From positions 1-7,324 of the forward strand of contig URZJ01000084.1 in NCBI GenBank assembly GCA_900552395.1: a DNA stretch of 7,324 bases, given 5' to 3'. Positions 1 to 6,105 of the stretch are shown in pieces. The number at the start of each line of letters is the position of its first letter. The stretch's first letter is position 1. Source of the DNA: an uncultured Collinsella sp. GTDB lineage: Bacteria > Actinomycetota > Coriobacteriia > Coriobacteriales > Coriobacteriaceae. The notes under the pieces were generated by a model. That model saw only the letters and a list, made by a program, of their open reading frames with translations, was not told the DNA's origin and did not search any database. A program made the position numbers and the translations under genes.

Positions 1-10
1 TAAAGATTGT

Positions 11-40
11 GTGCCGCCCCTTTTTGGGGCGGCACGTTTT
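11..40 (+). terminator. Intrinsic terminator of an upstream gene
   Basis: A perfect 10-bp stem (GTGCCGCCCC at 11-20 with GGGGCGGCAC at 26-35) closes a TTTTT loop and is followed by GTTTTGTGT. The T-run lies on the 3' side in the + direction; the opposite side lacks one, so it should stop + strand transcription. TAA at 1-3 could be the stop codon of the upstream gene, but too little sequence is present to confirm this. Confidence 0.8.
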
Positions 41-293
41 GTGTGGGGTCTCGGTCTCCACAATTTTCGTCAAGCTTTTGGTTAGATTTTGGTTAGTTGG
101 CGGGTTGGCGGAAGGGCAAAAGACCATTCGATAAAAAAGCTCAGAGAAAGTGCTGGTAGGGGAGTTGTTGAGGTTTTCGACAGCTTTTGTCAACAAGAAA
201 CTTTGCGGCTATTGCTACGGATTGCGTTGTCGCGGTCATGGCGGTGCGGGATGCTGGGCGTAAGCGTCGAATGCTCCGATTTTGGAGGCCAGC
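41..293. other. Non-coding leader with short repeats
   Basis: No convincing gene is seen here; the short open frames lack ribosome binding sites and have poor composition. The stretch is less GC-rich than the gene blocks downstream. It holds a tandem repeat TTTTGGTTAG (76-85 and 87-96, 11-bp period) and an inverted repeat TTGTTGA (165-171) / TCAACAA (190-196). A -35-like TTGTCA at 188-193 is followed 16 nt later by a poor -10 (TATTGC, 210-215). The promoter of the next gene probably lies here, but the match is too weak to place it. Confidence 0.4.
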
Positions 294-728
294 ATGGATT
301 TGTTTCTTGAGACTCCGCAGCAACAAGCTGAGCGCATGCTGCGTCAGCAGCAACGACTCATGGAGATGCAAATGCAAGGGGCGGCAGTCCAGCCCTTTGC
401 GCAAAATGTCGTGCCCGCTGCTGTACCTGCAGCTGTGCCCGGGTGTGAATCGGCGCCAGAGGCCTATTCCGTACAGCAGGATTCATATGCACAGGAGCTC
501 GCGTTCGATAAACGTCGTGCGCGTCACCGTCGCTGGGCCCAGCGCCTGCGTACGCTGGCGATGATCGTGCTGATTCCGCTGGGGCTCGCGACAATCTTCT
601 TGGCCTCATATGCCCTCACGTGCATTCTCAACGGCGCATCGCCCAACGAGGTGCTCCAGCATCTAGCGGCCCTCGGCCAGCGCCTAGGCGATGTCATAAC
701 AACCATCCGCGCCGGCTGGGAGAGCTAG
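294..728 (+). CDS. Hypothetical single-pass membrane protein with Gln-rich N-terminus
   Basis: I do not recognise the family of this 144-aa protein. The ATG at 294 is chosen because GGAGG (284-288) sits 5 nt upstream; an in-frame TTG at 282 would overlap that ribosome binding site. Residues 9-37 are rich in Gln and Met (QQQ at 9-11 and 18-20) and look helical or coiled-coil. A Pro/Ala linker with a PAAV repeat follows at 41-49. Residues 73-86 are strongly basic (KRRARHRR and after), immediately before one hydrophobic segment at about 87-112. By the positive-inside rule the N-terminal part should be cytoplasmic, with a C-terminal tail of about 30 residues outside. There is no signal-peptidase site. 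Codon use is like that of the rmuC-mfd block, so it seems native, unlike the next two genes. The function is unknown; a membrane-anchored scaffold or a small division/envelope protein are only guesses. Confidence 0.62.
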   Translation: MDLFLETPQQQAERMLRQQQRLMEMQMQGAAVQPFAQNVVPAAVPAAVPGCESAPEAYSVQQDSYAQELAFDKRRARHRRWAQRLRTLAMIVLIPLGLATIFLASYALTCILNGASPNEVLQHLAALGQRLGDVITTIRAGWES

Positions 729-757
729 CGTTTGTCGCATTAGGACTTCTAGGGTGT

Positions 758-785
758 AGGGATTATCGCCACGAGTGGAATCCTT
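758..785. repeat. Inverted repeat 1 (hairpin with bulge)
   Basis: AGGGATT (758-764) pairs with AATCCTT (779-785), with one G-T pair. Inside, CCAC (769-772) faces GTGG (775-778), and ATCG (765-768) is left as a one-sided bulge. No T-run follows, so it is not a typical terminator for the membrane-protein gene that ends 30 nt upstream. It could be a protein-binding dyad or part of an RNA leader. Confidence 0.4.
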
Positions 786-810
786 GCATCCTGTGGGTCC
801 TGTCATGCAA
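784..810. repeat. Inverted repeat 2 (TTGCAT / ATGCAA)
   Basis: TTGCAT (784-789) and ATGCAA (805-810) are perfect inverted copies separated by 15 nt. That interval also overlaps a direct repeat of TCCTGT (789-794 and 798-803). The repeat abuts inverted repeat 1 on its left and lies 5 nt before inverted repeat 3. No function is known. Confidence 0.35.
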
Positions 811-815
811 CTGAA

Positions 816-842
816 TAGTATTATTGAAGATGAATAATATTA
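816..842. promoter_or_regulatory. AT-rich dyad, candidate operator of the nucleotidyltransferase/HTH operon
   Basis: TAGTATTATT (816-825) and AATAATATTA (833-842) pair at 9 of 10 positions around the 7-nt spacer GAAGATG. The dyad ends 9 nt before the nucleotidyltransferase ATG and contains several -10-like hexamers (TATTAT 819-824, AATAAT 833-838), although I find no good -35 at the right distance. A dyad overlapping the promoter of an operon that encodes a helix-turn-helix protein is the usual layout for autoregulated toxin-antitoxin operons. The binding partner is inferred. Confidence 0.45.
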
Positions 843-851
843 GGATTTGCT

Positions 852-1382
852 ATGTATAAGCAGGATTTAGAGCAGACTCTTTTGGATATTGACGAAGAGG
901 CGGAGCTGGAAATAGGTCCAAGAGACGATAGGCCGAGCGTTGTATTGGTGGGAGGAAGCGCCTTCATGCTAAACGACGTGACGAATCGGGCGGTTACACA
1001 TGACATTGATGTGTTTGAGGCAGATAGGTGCCTCCGCGAGATCATAGCTCGATACCCCGAGGTGAATGGTATGGCAGTGGCATATTGCAACCAGATGCCA
1101 TTCAATTACGAAGATCGCCTGATCCCATTGGAGATTGGGGCGCATTTTATCAGGTACTTTACGCCATCTTTGGAGGATCTGGCGGTGATGAAGCTCTATG
1201 CCTATCGTCCGAACGACATCATCGACCTCCATAGTCGAACATTTATCGACCGACTTGATTGGGATCTGCTCGAGCGGCTTATATTCGACGATGGAGAGGC
1301 GCTGGCGTCGTCGCCTTCGGAGCGGAGTTATCAAGAGATGGTCTGCGCATACAGGCAATACAAAAAGGAGGTGCTCGGTTGA
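852..1382 (+). CDS. DUF6036-type nucleotidyltransferase, probable toxin-like partner
   Basis: This 176-aa cytoplasmic protein belongs to the minimal nucleotidyltransferase superfamily, most like DUF6036 / AbiEii-related proteins. It shows VGGSA at 33-37, then T49-H-D51-I-D53, the GG(S)...DxD pattern that binds nucleotide and metal. It also has the C-terminal family signature at 106-126 (SLEDL, then K114, then ND-x2-DL). Family members transfer nucleotides to RNA or protein; several relatives act as toxins of toxin-antitoxin or phage-defence systems. The target here is not predictable. AGGA at 842-845 lies 6 nt before the ATG. The stop codon overlaps the start of the HTH gene, so the two are translationally coupled. 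Codon use differs from the neighbours: four AGG, one AGA and three ATA codons, which I do not see in rmuC, point to horizontal acquisition. Family is fairly sure; the toxin role is inference. Confidence 0.8.
   Translation: MYKQDLEQTLLDIDEEAELEIGPRDDRPSVVLVGGSAFMLNDVTNRAVTHDIDVFEADRCLREIIARYPEVNGMAVAYCNQMPFNYEDRLIPLEIGAHFIRYFTPSLEDLAVMKLYAYRPNDIIDLHSRTFIDRLDWDLLERLIFDDGEALASSPSERSYQEMVCAYRQYKKEVLG
1365..1382 (+). promoter_or_regulatory. Ribosome binding site and TTGA stop/start overlap
   Basis: AAGGAGGTG (1365-1373) is a near-perfect Shine-Dalgarno sequence inside the end of the nucleotidyltransferase gene. It lies 7 nt before TTG at 1379. The TTG overlaps the upstream TGA (1380-1382), a 4-nt TTGA junction typical of translational coupling. 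This fixes the HTH start: the longer open frame back to 1259 lies wholly inside the upstream gene and lacks such a site. Confidence 0.75.
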
Positions 1383-1942
1383 ATCTGACTTTTGAGGGAT
1401 TTTTGAAAGGCTATTGCCGGGAGCTATCCGGACAGCAGTCGCTGAGTTTTAGAAAACTGGTTGAGCAGGCGACGACGGTTGCGCCGCGCGTGGCGGAGCC
1501 TCTGTTTTTGCTCGCTTTGGCGCAAGGAAAAGCCGAATACGTTCTGGGTTTATCCGAGGGCTCGTGGATGGAAGAGGATTACCGAGGCGTTTTGTCCTTG
1601 TACGATCAAGCGGGTGGCATGGCGTCTCTATGCGCCAAAAGTGAGCTCCCTAACCGTTATGCCAACGTTTGGCGTGCGTATAGAGCGGTGAAGGAAAAGC
1701 CAGTGGCGGACAGAAGGATCAACGCCCTGATGCGAAAAAGAACATTGGGGGCGCTAGGGGAATCGGGCGTAACGCGCTACGGTCTCTGCCGCGATTTGAA
1801 TCTGAATAAGGGAAACGTATACGCATACTTGGCCGGCGATGACTCAAAAGTGAGCAGGAAGACAGCGCGCCGCATTATGGAATATGCGGAGGAGAGAAGC
1901 GCCCAAGAAGAGGCTGGGCGCCCGGTGCGTGTGGCGGGGTAA
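1379..1942 (+). CDS. Helix-turn-helix protein, probable antitoxin/regulator partner
   Basis: Read from TTG 1379 this is a 187-aa soluble protein. Residues 1-110 form an unrecognised, mostly helical region. Residues about 117-170 look like a Xre/Cro-type helix-turn-helix: R120-K/R-T, then a turn pattern at 131-151 (YGLCRDLNLNKGNVYAYLAG), then SRKTARRIMEY at 159-169. The tail after 171 is charged and probably flexible. It overlaps the nucleotidyltransferase gene by 4 nt, so the two are probably made together. The expected role is to neutralise that enzyme and repress the operon through the dyad at 816-842. The effector-first order is the reverse of many toxin-antitoxin operons. Five AGA and two AGG codons again differ from rmuC. 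Its last codons resemble the end of nth at the DNA level. It could instead be a plain transcription factor; the antitoxin role is inferred only from pairing. Confidence 0.72.
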   Translation: MNLTFEGFLKGYCRELSGQQSLSFRKLVEQATTVAPRVAEPLFLLALAQGKAEYVLGLSEGSWMEEDYRGVLSLYDQAGGMASLCAKSELPNRYANVWRAYRAVKEKPVADRRINALMRKRTLGALGESGVTRYGLCRDLNLNKGNVYAYLAGDDSKVSRKTARRIMEYAEERSAQEEAGRPVRVAG

Positions 1943-1993
1943 GATTGATCGCGGTTTTGATTGATAATCGATTGGGTTTGTTGGGCGGAGTCT

Positions 1994-3349
1994 ATGTCTG
2001 CTATTGATATTGCGCTTGTTGTGATCGCCTTAGTGGCGGTGGGAGTTGCTGTGGTTTGCGCCCTGCAGCTTAAAGGCCTTCGTGCCGAGTTGCGAGAGCG
2101 TGGCGGCAACGAAGCGGAGACGCTCGCGGCGCTCGAGCAGGCCAACAGCACGCTCGATGCCCTCAACGTCGCGCTTGCCGAAACCCGCCGTACGGCAAAC
2201 GCCATCGCGCAGCAGCAGACGACCGACGCCGCCGTGGAGCAGCAGCGCTACCTGACCATCGCGCGTGAGTTCTCGCAGGCTGGCGACCGTATGGATGACC
2301 TGCGCCGCGAGACGGCCCAACAGCTCGGCGCCAACCGCGAGGGCATCGAGCACCGCCTGGACAAAGTGCGCGAGACGGTCGATGCCCAGCTGGGCGCCAT
2401 CCGCAAGGACAACAACGTGCAGCTCGATCAGATGCGCGCGACGGTGGACGAGAAGCTCTCCCGCACGCTCAACGATCGTCTGTCGGCATCGTTTAAGCAG
2501 GTGAGCGACCAGCTCGAGGCTGTGTACAAGGGGTTGGGCGACATGCAATCTATCGCCACCGGCGTGGGCGACCTTAAGCGCGTGCTGGGCAACGTCAAGG
2601 CGCGCGGCATTTTGGGCGAGGTGCAGCTGGGTGCGATCCTGGCGGACATTCTCACGCCCGATCAGTATCTGGAAAACGTCGCCACCAAGCCCGGCGCCTC
2701 GGAGCGCGTTGAGTTTGCTGTCAAACTGCCGGTAGACGAGGGCGATCCCGTATTGCTGCCGATCGACTCCAAATTCCCGGGCGATGCGTACGAGCATCTG
2801 CTCGACGCCCAGGAGTCGGGCGACGCGGAGGCCGTCGCCGCTGCGCGCAAGACGCTCGATGCGATGGTCAAACGCGAGGCCAAGGACATCTGCGAAAAGT
2901 ACCTGAGCGTGCCCGCGACGACCAACTTTGGCATTCTGTTCGTGCCGTTTGAGGGCCTGTATGCCGAGGTCGTCAGCCGTCCCGGGCTTATCGAGACCCT
3001 GGGCCGCGACTATCACGTCAACGTTGCCGGCCCCAGCACCATGGCCGCCATCCTCAACAGCCTGCAGATGAGCTACCAGACGTTTAAGTTGCAAAAACGC
3101 ACCGATGACGTGCTGCGCGTACTTTCCGCCGTCAAGGCCGAGCTGCCACGTTACCAGGCAGCACTGCGTCGCGCCCAACAGCAGATCGAGACCGCGGGCA
3201 AAACGGTCGAGGGCATCATCACCACGCGCACCAACGTTATGGAGCGAAAGCTCAAGGATATCGACGCGCTGGAAGATGCCGTGGAGGCCGACGAGATCTT
3301 GGGGCTCACGTCCGCGGGCCTGCTTGCAGACCAAGAAGACGAGGACTAG
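1994..3349 (+). CDS. rmuC: DNA recombination protein RmuC
   Basis: This 451-aa protein is RmuC, a family with a PD-(D/E)XK-like nuclease core. In E. coli, loss of RmuC raises rearrangement at short inverted repeats. The order is: N-terminal membrane anchor (about 3-24), long charged, Gln-rich coiled coil (about 28-180), then the RmuC core (about 185-410). Core signatures visible are VKARGILGEVQL (201-212), PIDSKFP (256-262), FVPFEGLYAEV (316-326) and a conserved block near 343-371 (AGPSTM, then TFKLQKR). Length and layout are normal for the family. ATG 1994 is preferred over the in-frame TTG at 1961 because the anchor starts directly after it; GGAG at 1987-1990 is only 3 nt away, which is short. 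No terminator separates it from the HTH gene 51 nt upstream, so read-through is possible, but a -10-like GATAAT (1963-1968) may mark its own promoter. Codon use is strongly biased, native in character. Confidence 0.93.
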   Translation: MSAIDIALVVIALVAVGVAVVCALQLKGLRAELRERGGNEAETLAALEQANSTLDALNVALAETRRTANAIAQQQTTDAAVEQQRYLTIAREFSQAGDRMDDLRRETAQQLGANREGIEHRLDKVRETVDAQLGAIRKDNNVQLDQMRATVDEKLSRTLNDRLSASFKQVSDQLEAVYKGLGDMQSIATGVGDLKRVLGNVKARGILGEVQLGAILADILTPDQYLENVATKPGASERVEFAVKLPVDEGDPVLLPIDSKFPGDAYEHLLDAQESGDAEAVAAARKTLDAMVKREAKDICEKYLSVPATTNFGILFVPFEGLYAEVVSRPGLIETLGRDYHVNVAGPSTMAAILNSLQMSYQTFKLQKRTDDVLRVLSAVKAELPRYQAALRRAQQQIETAGKTVEGIITTRTNVMERKLKDIDALEDAVEADEILGLTSAGLLADQEDED

Positions 3350-3358
3350 CGGCACTTG

Positions 3359-3394
3359 ACGGCGGGGCGTCTGCGCAGGCGCCCCGCCGTGTTT
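3359..3394 (+). terminator. Terminator after rmuC
   Basis: An 11-bp perfect stem, ACGGCGGGGCG (3359-3369) with CGCCCCGCCGT (3380-3390), starts 10 nt after the rmuC stop. Its loop contains the self-complementary CTGCGCAG (3371-3378), so the helix may extend. The T-tract is short (GTTTCAC), but the stem is very stable. Confidence 0.7.
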
Positions 3395-3404
3395 CACAAC
3401 GCAC

Positions 3405-3435
3405 TTGCCTAAAGCGCACTTTAATGTGCAACAAT
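3405..3435 (+). promoter_or_regulatory. Possible promoter/operator of the ABC exporter
   Basis: Between the rmuC terminator and the ABC gene lie a -35-like TTGCCT (3405-3410) and the -10-like TTTAAT (3420-3425) and AACAAT (3430-3435). TTTAAT is flanked by inverted GCAC (3416-3419) / GTGC (3426-3429). The TTGCCT-AACAAT spacing of 19 nt is long and the alternatives have no good -35. A promoter is expected here because a terminator precedes it, but its exact site is uncertain. Confidence 0.25.
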
Positions 3436-3469
3436 GGCCTTTCGCCCTATCAGACGCGAAAGGAAGCCC

Positions 3470-5272
3470 ATGTCTCAGAGAAGCACCAGCTCACTCAAGC
3501 GTTCCACCGTGCGCCGCACGCTGCAGCGTTTTTGGGACGTCACGCGCACGCAGCCGTTGATCGTCTTTCTCTCGGTGTTCTCGTCGGCGGGCTACATCTT
3601 TTTGCTCACGTTTGCCAACACCTACGTGATGGCCCTCATCGTCGACCGCGTTCAGGCCGGCCCCGTGGCAGGCGATCAAGTATTCGAGGTCTTTGGCCCC
3701 TACATTCTGGCGCTCGTGCTCGTTAACCTAGTGGGTCAAATCCTCTCCAAGCTGCAGGACTACACCGTCTACAAGCTCGAGATTGCGGGCAACTACCACC
3801 TGGCGCGCCTGTGCTTTGACACGCTTTCCAATCAATCCATGACATTCCACACCAGCCGATTTGGCGGATCGCTTGTGAGCCAGACGAGCCGTTTCATGAG
3901 TGGCTACACGGGCTTGGTCGACGTGACGGTGTATTCGCTCATTCCCACCATTACTTCGATCATCTGCACGGTGGCGGCGCTCGCCCCGGTGGTGCCCGCA
4001 TTTACCGTGATCCTGGTGGGCATTATGGTCATCTATATTGCGTTTGTCTGGCTTATGTACAAGCGCATCATGCCGCTTTCGGCCGCGACGTCCGCCGCTC
4101 AGAACAAGCTGTCGGGCGTGCTTTCCGACGCGGTTACGAACATCCTGGCCGTCAAGACTTGCGGGCGCGAGGACTTTGAGCGCGACCTGTTCGATGCCGC
4201 CGACCGCGCCGCGCGCGATGCCGAGACGGTTTCGATGCACGCCATGATGCAGCGCAACTTTACGACCTCGGGCCTTATCGTCATCACCATGGCCGTGGTG
4301 AGCGTGTTCGTGGCGGGCGGCAACGCGTGGTTTGGCATCTCGGCCGGCGCGCTCGTCATGATCTTTACCTATACGTACAACCTCACTATGCGTCTGAACT
4401 ACGTGAGCTCCATGATGCAGCGCATCAACCGTGCGCTGGGCGACGCCGCCGAGATGACGCGCGTGCTGGACGAGCCGCGCCTGGTGGCAGACGACGAGCA
4501 TGCTCCCGAGCTCAAGGTGGGCGAGGGCGCGATTGATTTTGAGCACTTGAGCTTTGCGTACCGTGACGCTGCGGCGGGCGAGAACGTGTTCGACGACCTG
4601 ACGCTCCATGTGCCGGCGGGCCAGCGCGTGGGCCTGGTGGGTAAATCGGGCTCGGGCAAGACGACGCTCACCAAGCTGCTGCTGCGCCTGGACGATGTTC
4701 AGGGCGGCCGCGTACTCGTGGACGGTCAGGATGTCTCGCGCTGCACACAGCAGAGCCTGCGCCGCCAGGTTGCCTACGTGCCGCAGGAGGCGCTGCTGTT
4801 CCACCGCTCCATTCGCGAGAATATCGCCTACGGCCGCCCCGACGCCACCGACGAGCAAATTCGTGAGGCGGCGCGCCTGGCCAATGCCCTGGAGTTTATC
4901 GACCGCCTGCCCCATGGCTTTGACACCATGGTGGGCGAGCGCGGCGTCAAGCTTTCGGGCGGCCAGCGCCAGCGCGTGGCCATTGCCCGTGCCATCCTCA
5001 CCGACGCGCCGATTCTGGTACTCGACGAGGCGACGTCTGCCCTCGATAGCGAGTCCGAGGCGTTGGTGCAGGAAGCTCTCGAGAACCTGATGCGCGACCG
5101 CACCTCCATTGTGGTGGCGCATCGCCTGTCCACCGTGGCGGCGCTCGACCGCATCGTGGTACTGGCGGATGGCGAGATCGTCGAGGACGGCACGCATGTG
5201 CAGCTCGTCGAGGCGGGCGGCGAGTACGCGAGCCTGTGGAGCCGTCAGACCGGCGCATTCTTGGAGGCGTAA
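3470..5272 (+). CDS. Half-size ABC exporter (fused membrane and ATPase domains)
   Basis: This 600-aa half-transporter should work as a dimer in the cytoplasmic membrane, using ATP to export a substrate that cannot be named from sequence. The membrane domain has six likely helices (about 28-48, 74-92, 152-172, 175-197, 265-285, 287-305). The ATPase domain is complete: A-loop Tyr364, Walker A GKSGSGKT (391-398), Q-loop Gln439, exporter-type X-loop TMVGERG (486-492), signature LSGGQRQR (495-502), Walker B ILVLDE (515-520) with catalytic Glu520, D-loop SALD (523-526) and switch His551. Both catalytic Glu and His are present, so a homodimer could hydrolyse ATP at both sites. ATG 3470 has AGGA (3461-3464) 5 nt upstream; the in-frame ATG at 3434 has no ribosome binding site. 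No second half-transporter or processing peptidase is adjacent. Lipid, drug or peptide export are all possible. Confidence 0.93.
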   Translation: MSQRSTSSLKRSTVRRTLQRFWDVTRTQPLIVFLSVFSSAGYIFLLTFANTYVMALIVDRVQAGPVAGDQVFEVFGPYILALVLVNLVGQILSKLQDYTVYKLEIAGNYHLARLCFDTLSNQSMTFHTSRFGGSLVSQTSRFMSGYTGLVDVTVYSLIPTITSIICTVAALAPVVPAFTVILVGIMVIYIAFVWLMYKRIMPLSAATSAAQNKLSGVLSDAVTNILAVKTCGREDFERDLFDAADRAARDAETVSMHAMMQRNFTTSGLIVITMAVVSVFVAGGNAWFGISAGALVMIFTYTYNLTMRLNYVSSMMQRINRALGDAAEMTRVLDEPRLVADDEHAPELKVGEGAIDFEHLSFAYRDAAAGENVFDDLTLHVPAGQRVGLVGKSGSGKTTLTKLLLRLDDVQGGRVLVDGQDVSRCTQQSLRRQVAYVPQEALLFHRSIRENIAYGRPDATDEQIREAARLANALEFIDRLPHGFDTMVGERGVKLSGGQRQRVAIARAILTDAPILVLDEATSALDSESEALVQEALENLMRDRTSIVVAHRLSTVAALDRIVVLADGEIVEDGTHVQLVEAGGEYASLWSRQTGAFLEA

Positions 5273-5300
5273 ACGTCTCGGACGTGGGACAATTGTGCCC
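5273..5300. promoter_or_regulatory. Two adjacent dyads between the ABC gene and nth
   Basis: ACGTC (5273-5277) / GACGT (5281-5285) forms a small stem directly after the ABC stop codon. It is followed at once by GGGACAATTGTGCCC (5286-5300), a dyad centred on the perfect palindrome ACAATTGT with one unpaired G. No T-run follows, so these look more like operator or promoter elements for nth than a terminator. No known regulator site is recognised. Confidence 0.3.
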
Positions 5301-5335
5301 ATAAGTTTATTGTGCCGTTGAGCCGAGGAGTCGTT

Positions 5336-6001
5336 ATGCCACGCGAGACCAATGCCGCCAAGCGCGAGCGCGCCATCGAGGTGTGTGAGCGCCTCAACCG
5401 TCGCTATGGCCCGGTCGAGTGCTTTTTGGACCACGAGAATCCCTTCCGCCTGCTGATCGCGGTGCTGCTTTCGGCGCAAACGACCGATGCGCAGGTCAAC
5501 AAAGTGACGCCGCGGCTGTTTGCCCAGTGGCCCACGCCCGAGGCCATGGCCGGGGCGAGCGTAGCTGACGTGGCAGACACCATCAAGTCGCTCGGCTTCT
5601 ACAAGAGCAAAGCCAAGCATGCCGTCGAGGCCGCGCAGATGATCGTCGCCGACTATGACGGCGAGGTGCCGGCCGACATGAAGGAACTCGTGAAGCTGCC
5701 GGGCGTGGGACGCAAGACGGCGAACATCGTGCTCAACGTGGGGTATGGCATCGTGGAGGGTATTGCGGTGGACACGCACGTCAACCGCATTGCGCACCGC
5801 CTGATGCTGAGTCCCAAGACGCATGCCAAGGAACCGCTCAAGACCGAGCAGGATCTGCTCAAGATTTTGCCGCACGAGTATTGGGAGTCGGTCAACCATC
5901 AGTGGATCACCTTTGGTCGCGAGATCTGCGACGCCCGCAAACCCAAGTGTGACGAGTGTCCGCTGGCAGATTTGTGCCCCAGCGTGCGCGTGGCGGGGTA
6001 G
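5336..6001 (+). CDS. nth: Endonuclease III (DNA glycosylase / AP lyase)
   Basis: This 221-aa cytosolic enzyme removes oxidised pyrimidines from DNA and nicks the resulting abasic site, starting base excision repair. It carries the helix-hairpin-helix LPGVGRKTAN (121-130) with the Schiff-base Lys127, the catalytic Asp146 in AVDTHVNR (144-151), and the four [4Fe-4S] ligands Cys198, Cys205, Cys208 and Cys214 in the C-x6-C-x2-C-x5-C spacing of classic Nth. LLSAQTTD (44-51) is also a family motif. Length is normal (E. coli Nth is 211 aa). ATG 5336 is chosen because GAGGAG (5325-5330) lies 5 nt upstream; GTG at 5312 in the same frame has no such site. It lies 63 nt after the ABC gene with no clear terminator between, so cotranscription is possible. 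mfd, another repair gene, follows in the same direction. The final residues VRVAG match those of the HTH protein. Confidence 0.96.
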   Translation: MPRETNAAKRERAIEVCERLNRRYGPVECFLDHENPFRLLIAVLLSAQTTDAQVNKVTPRLFAQWPTPEAMAGASVADVADTIKSLGFYKSKAKHAVEAAQMIVADYDGEVPADMKELVKLPGVGRKTANIVLNVGYGIVEGIAVDTHVNRIAHRLMLSPKTHAKEPLKTEQDLLKILPHEYWESVNHQWITFGREICDARKPKCDECPLADLCPSVRVAG

Positions 6002-6006
6002 GGCGG

Positions 6007-6031
6007 AACGCATCTTCGTCTGGCGTTTTTT
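6007..6031 (+). terminator. Weak possible terminator after nth
   Basis: AACGC (6007-6011) can pair with GCGTT (6023-6027), with G-T pairs extending the base, and a run of six T (6026-6031) overlaps the end. The 5-bp stem and 11-nt loop are poor, so termination here would be partial at best. Confidence 0.25.
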
Positions 6032-6105
6032 GCGGGGCTGGGTTTGCCCTTGAGCCGGAGTCCTCTCCATGCGCTACCATGACAGACAATGTATTTGACG
6101 TACGA

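Noticed and set aside
165..196. Rex-type redox operator
   Set aside because: TTGTTGA/TCAACAA half-sites resemble it, but the 18-nt spacing is far from the short spacer of Rex sites.
187..564. 125-codon + strand frame overlapping the start of the small membrane protein
   Set aside because: It lacks a Shine-Dalgarno sequence, is Arg/Cys-rich and overlaps a frame with a proper ribosome binding site and a clear membrane helix.
1259..1378. Upstream extension of the HTH gene
   Set aside because: The 40 extra codons lie entirely within the nucleotidyltransferase gene, while a near-perfect ribosome binding site precedes TTG 1379.
2030..3397. 455-codon open frame on the minus strand opposite rmuC
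   Set aside because: It is a shadow of the strongly biased rmuC codons; it also starts inside the rmuC terminator region and has no ribosome binding site or domain.
3728..6070. 780-codon open frame on the minus strand opposite the ABC exporter and nth
   Set aside because: It spans two well-identified + strand genes and the gap between them. Its protein is rich in His, Arg and Gly with no recognisable domain, as expected from the antisense of GC-rich codons, which seldom produce stops.
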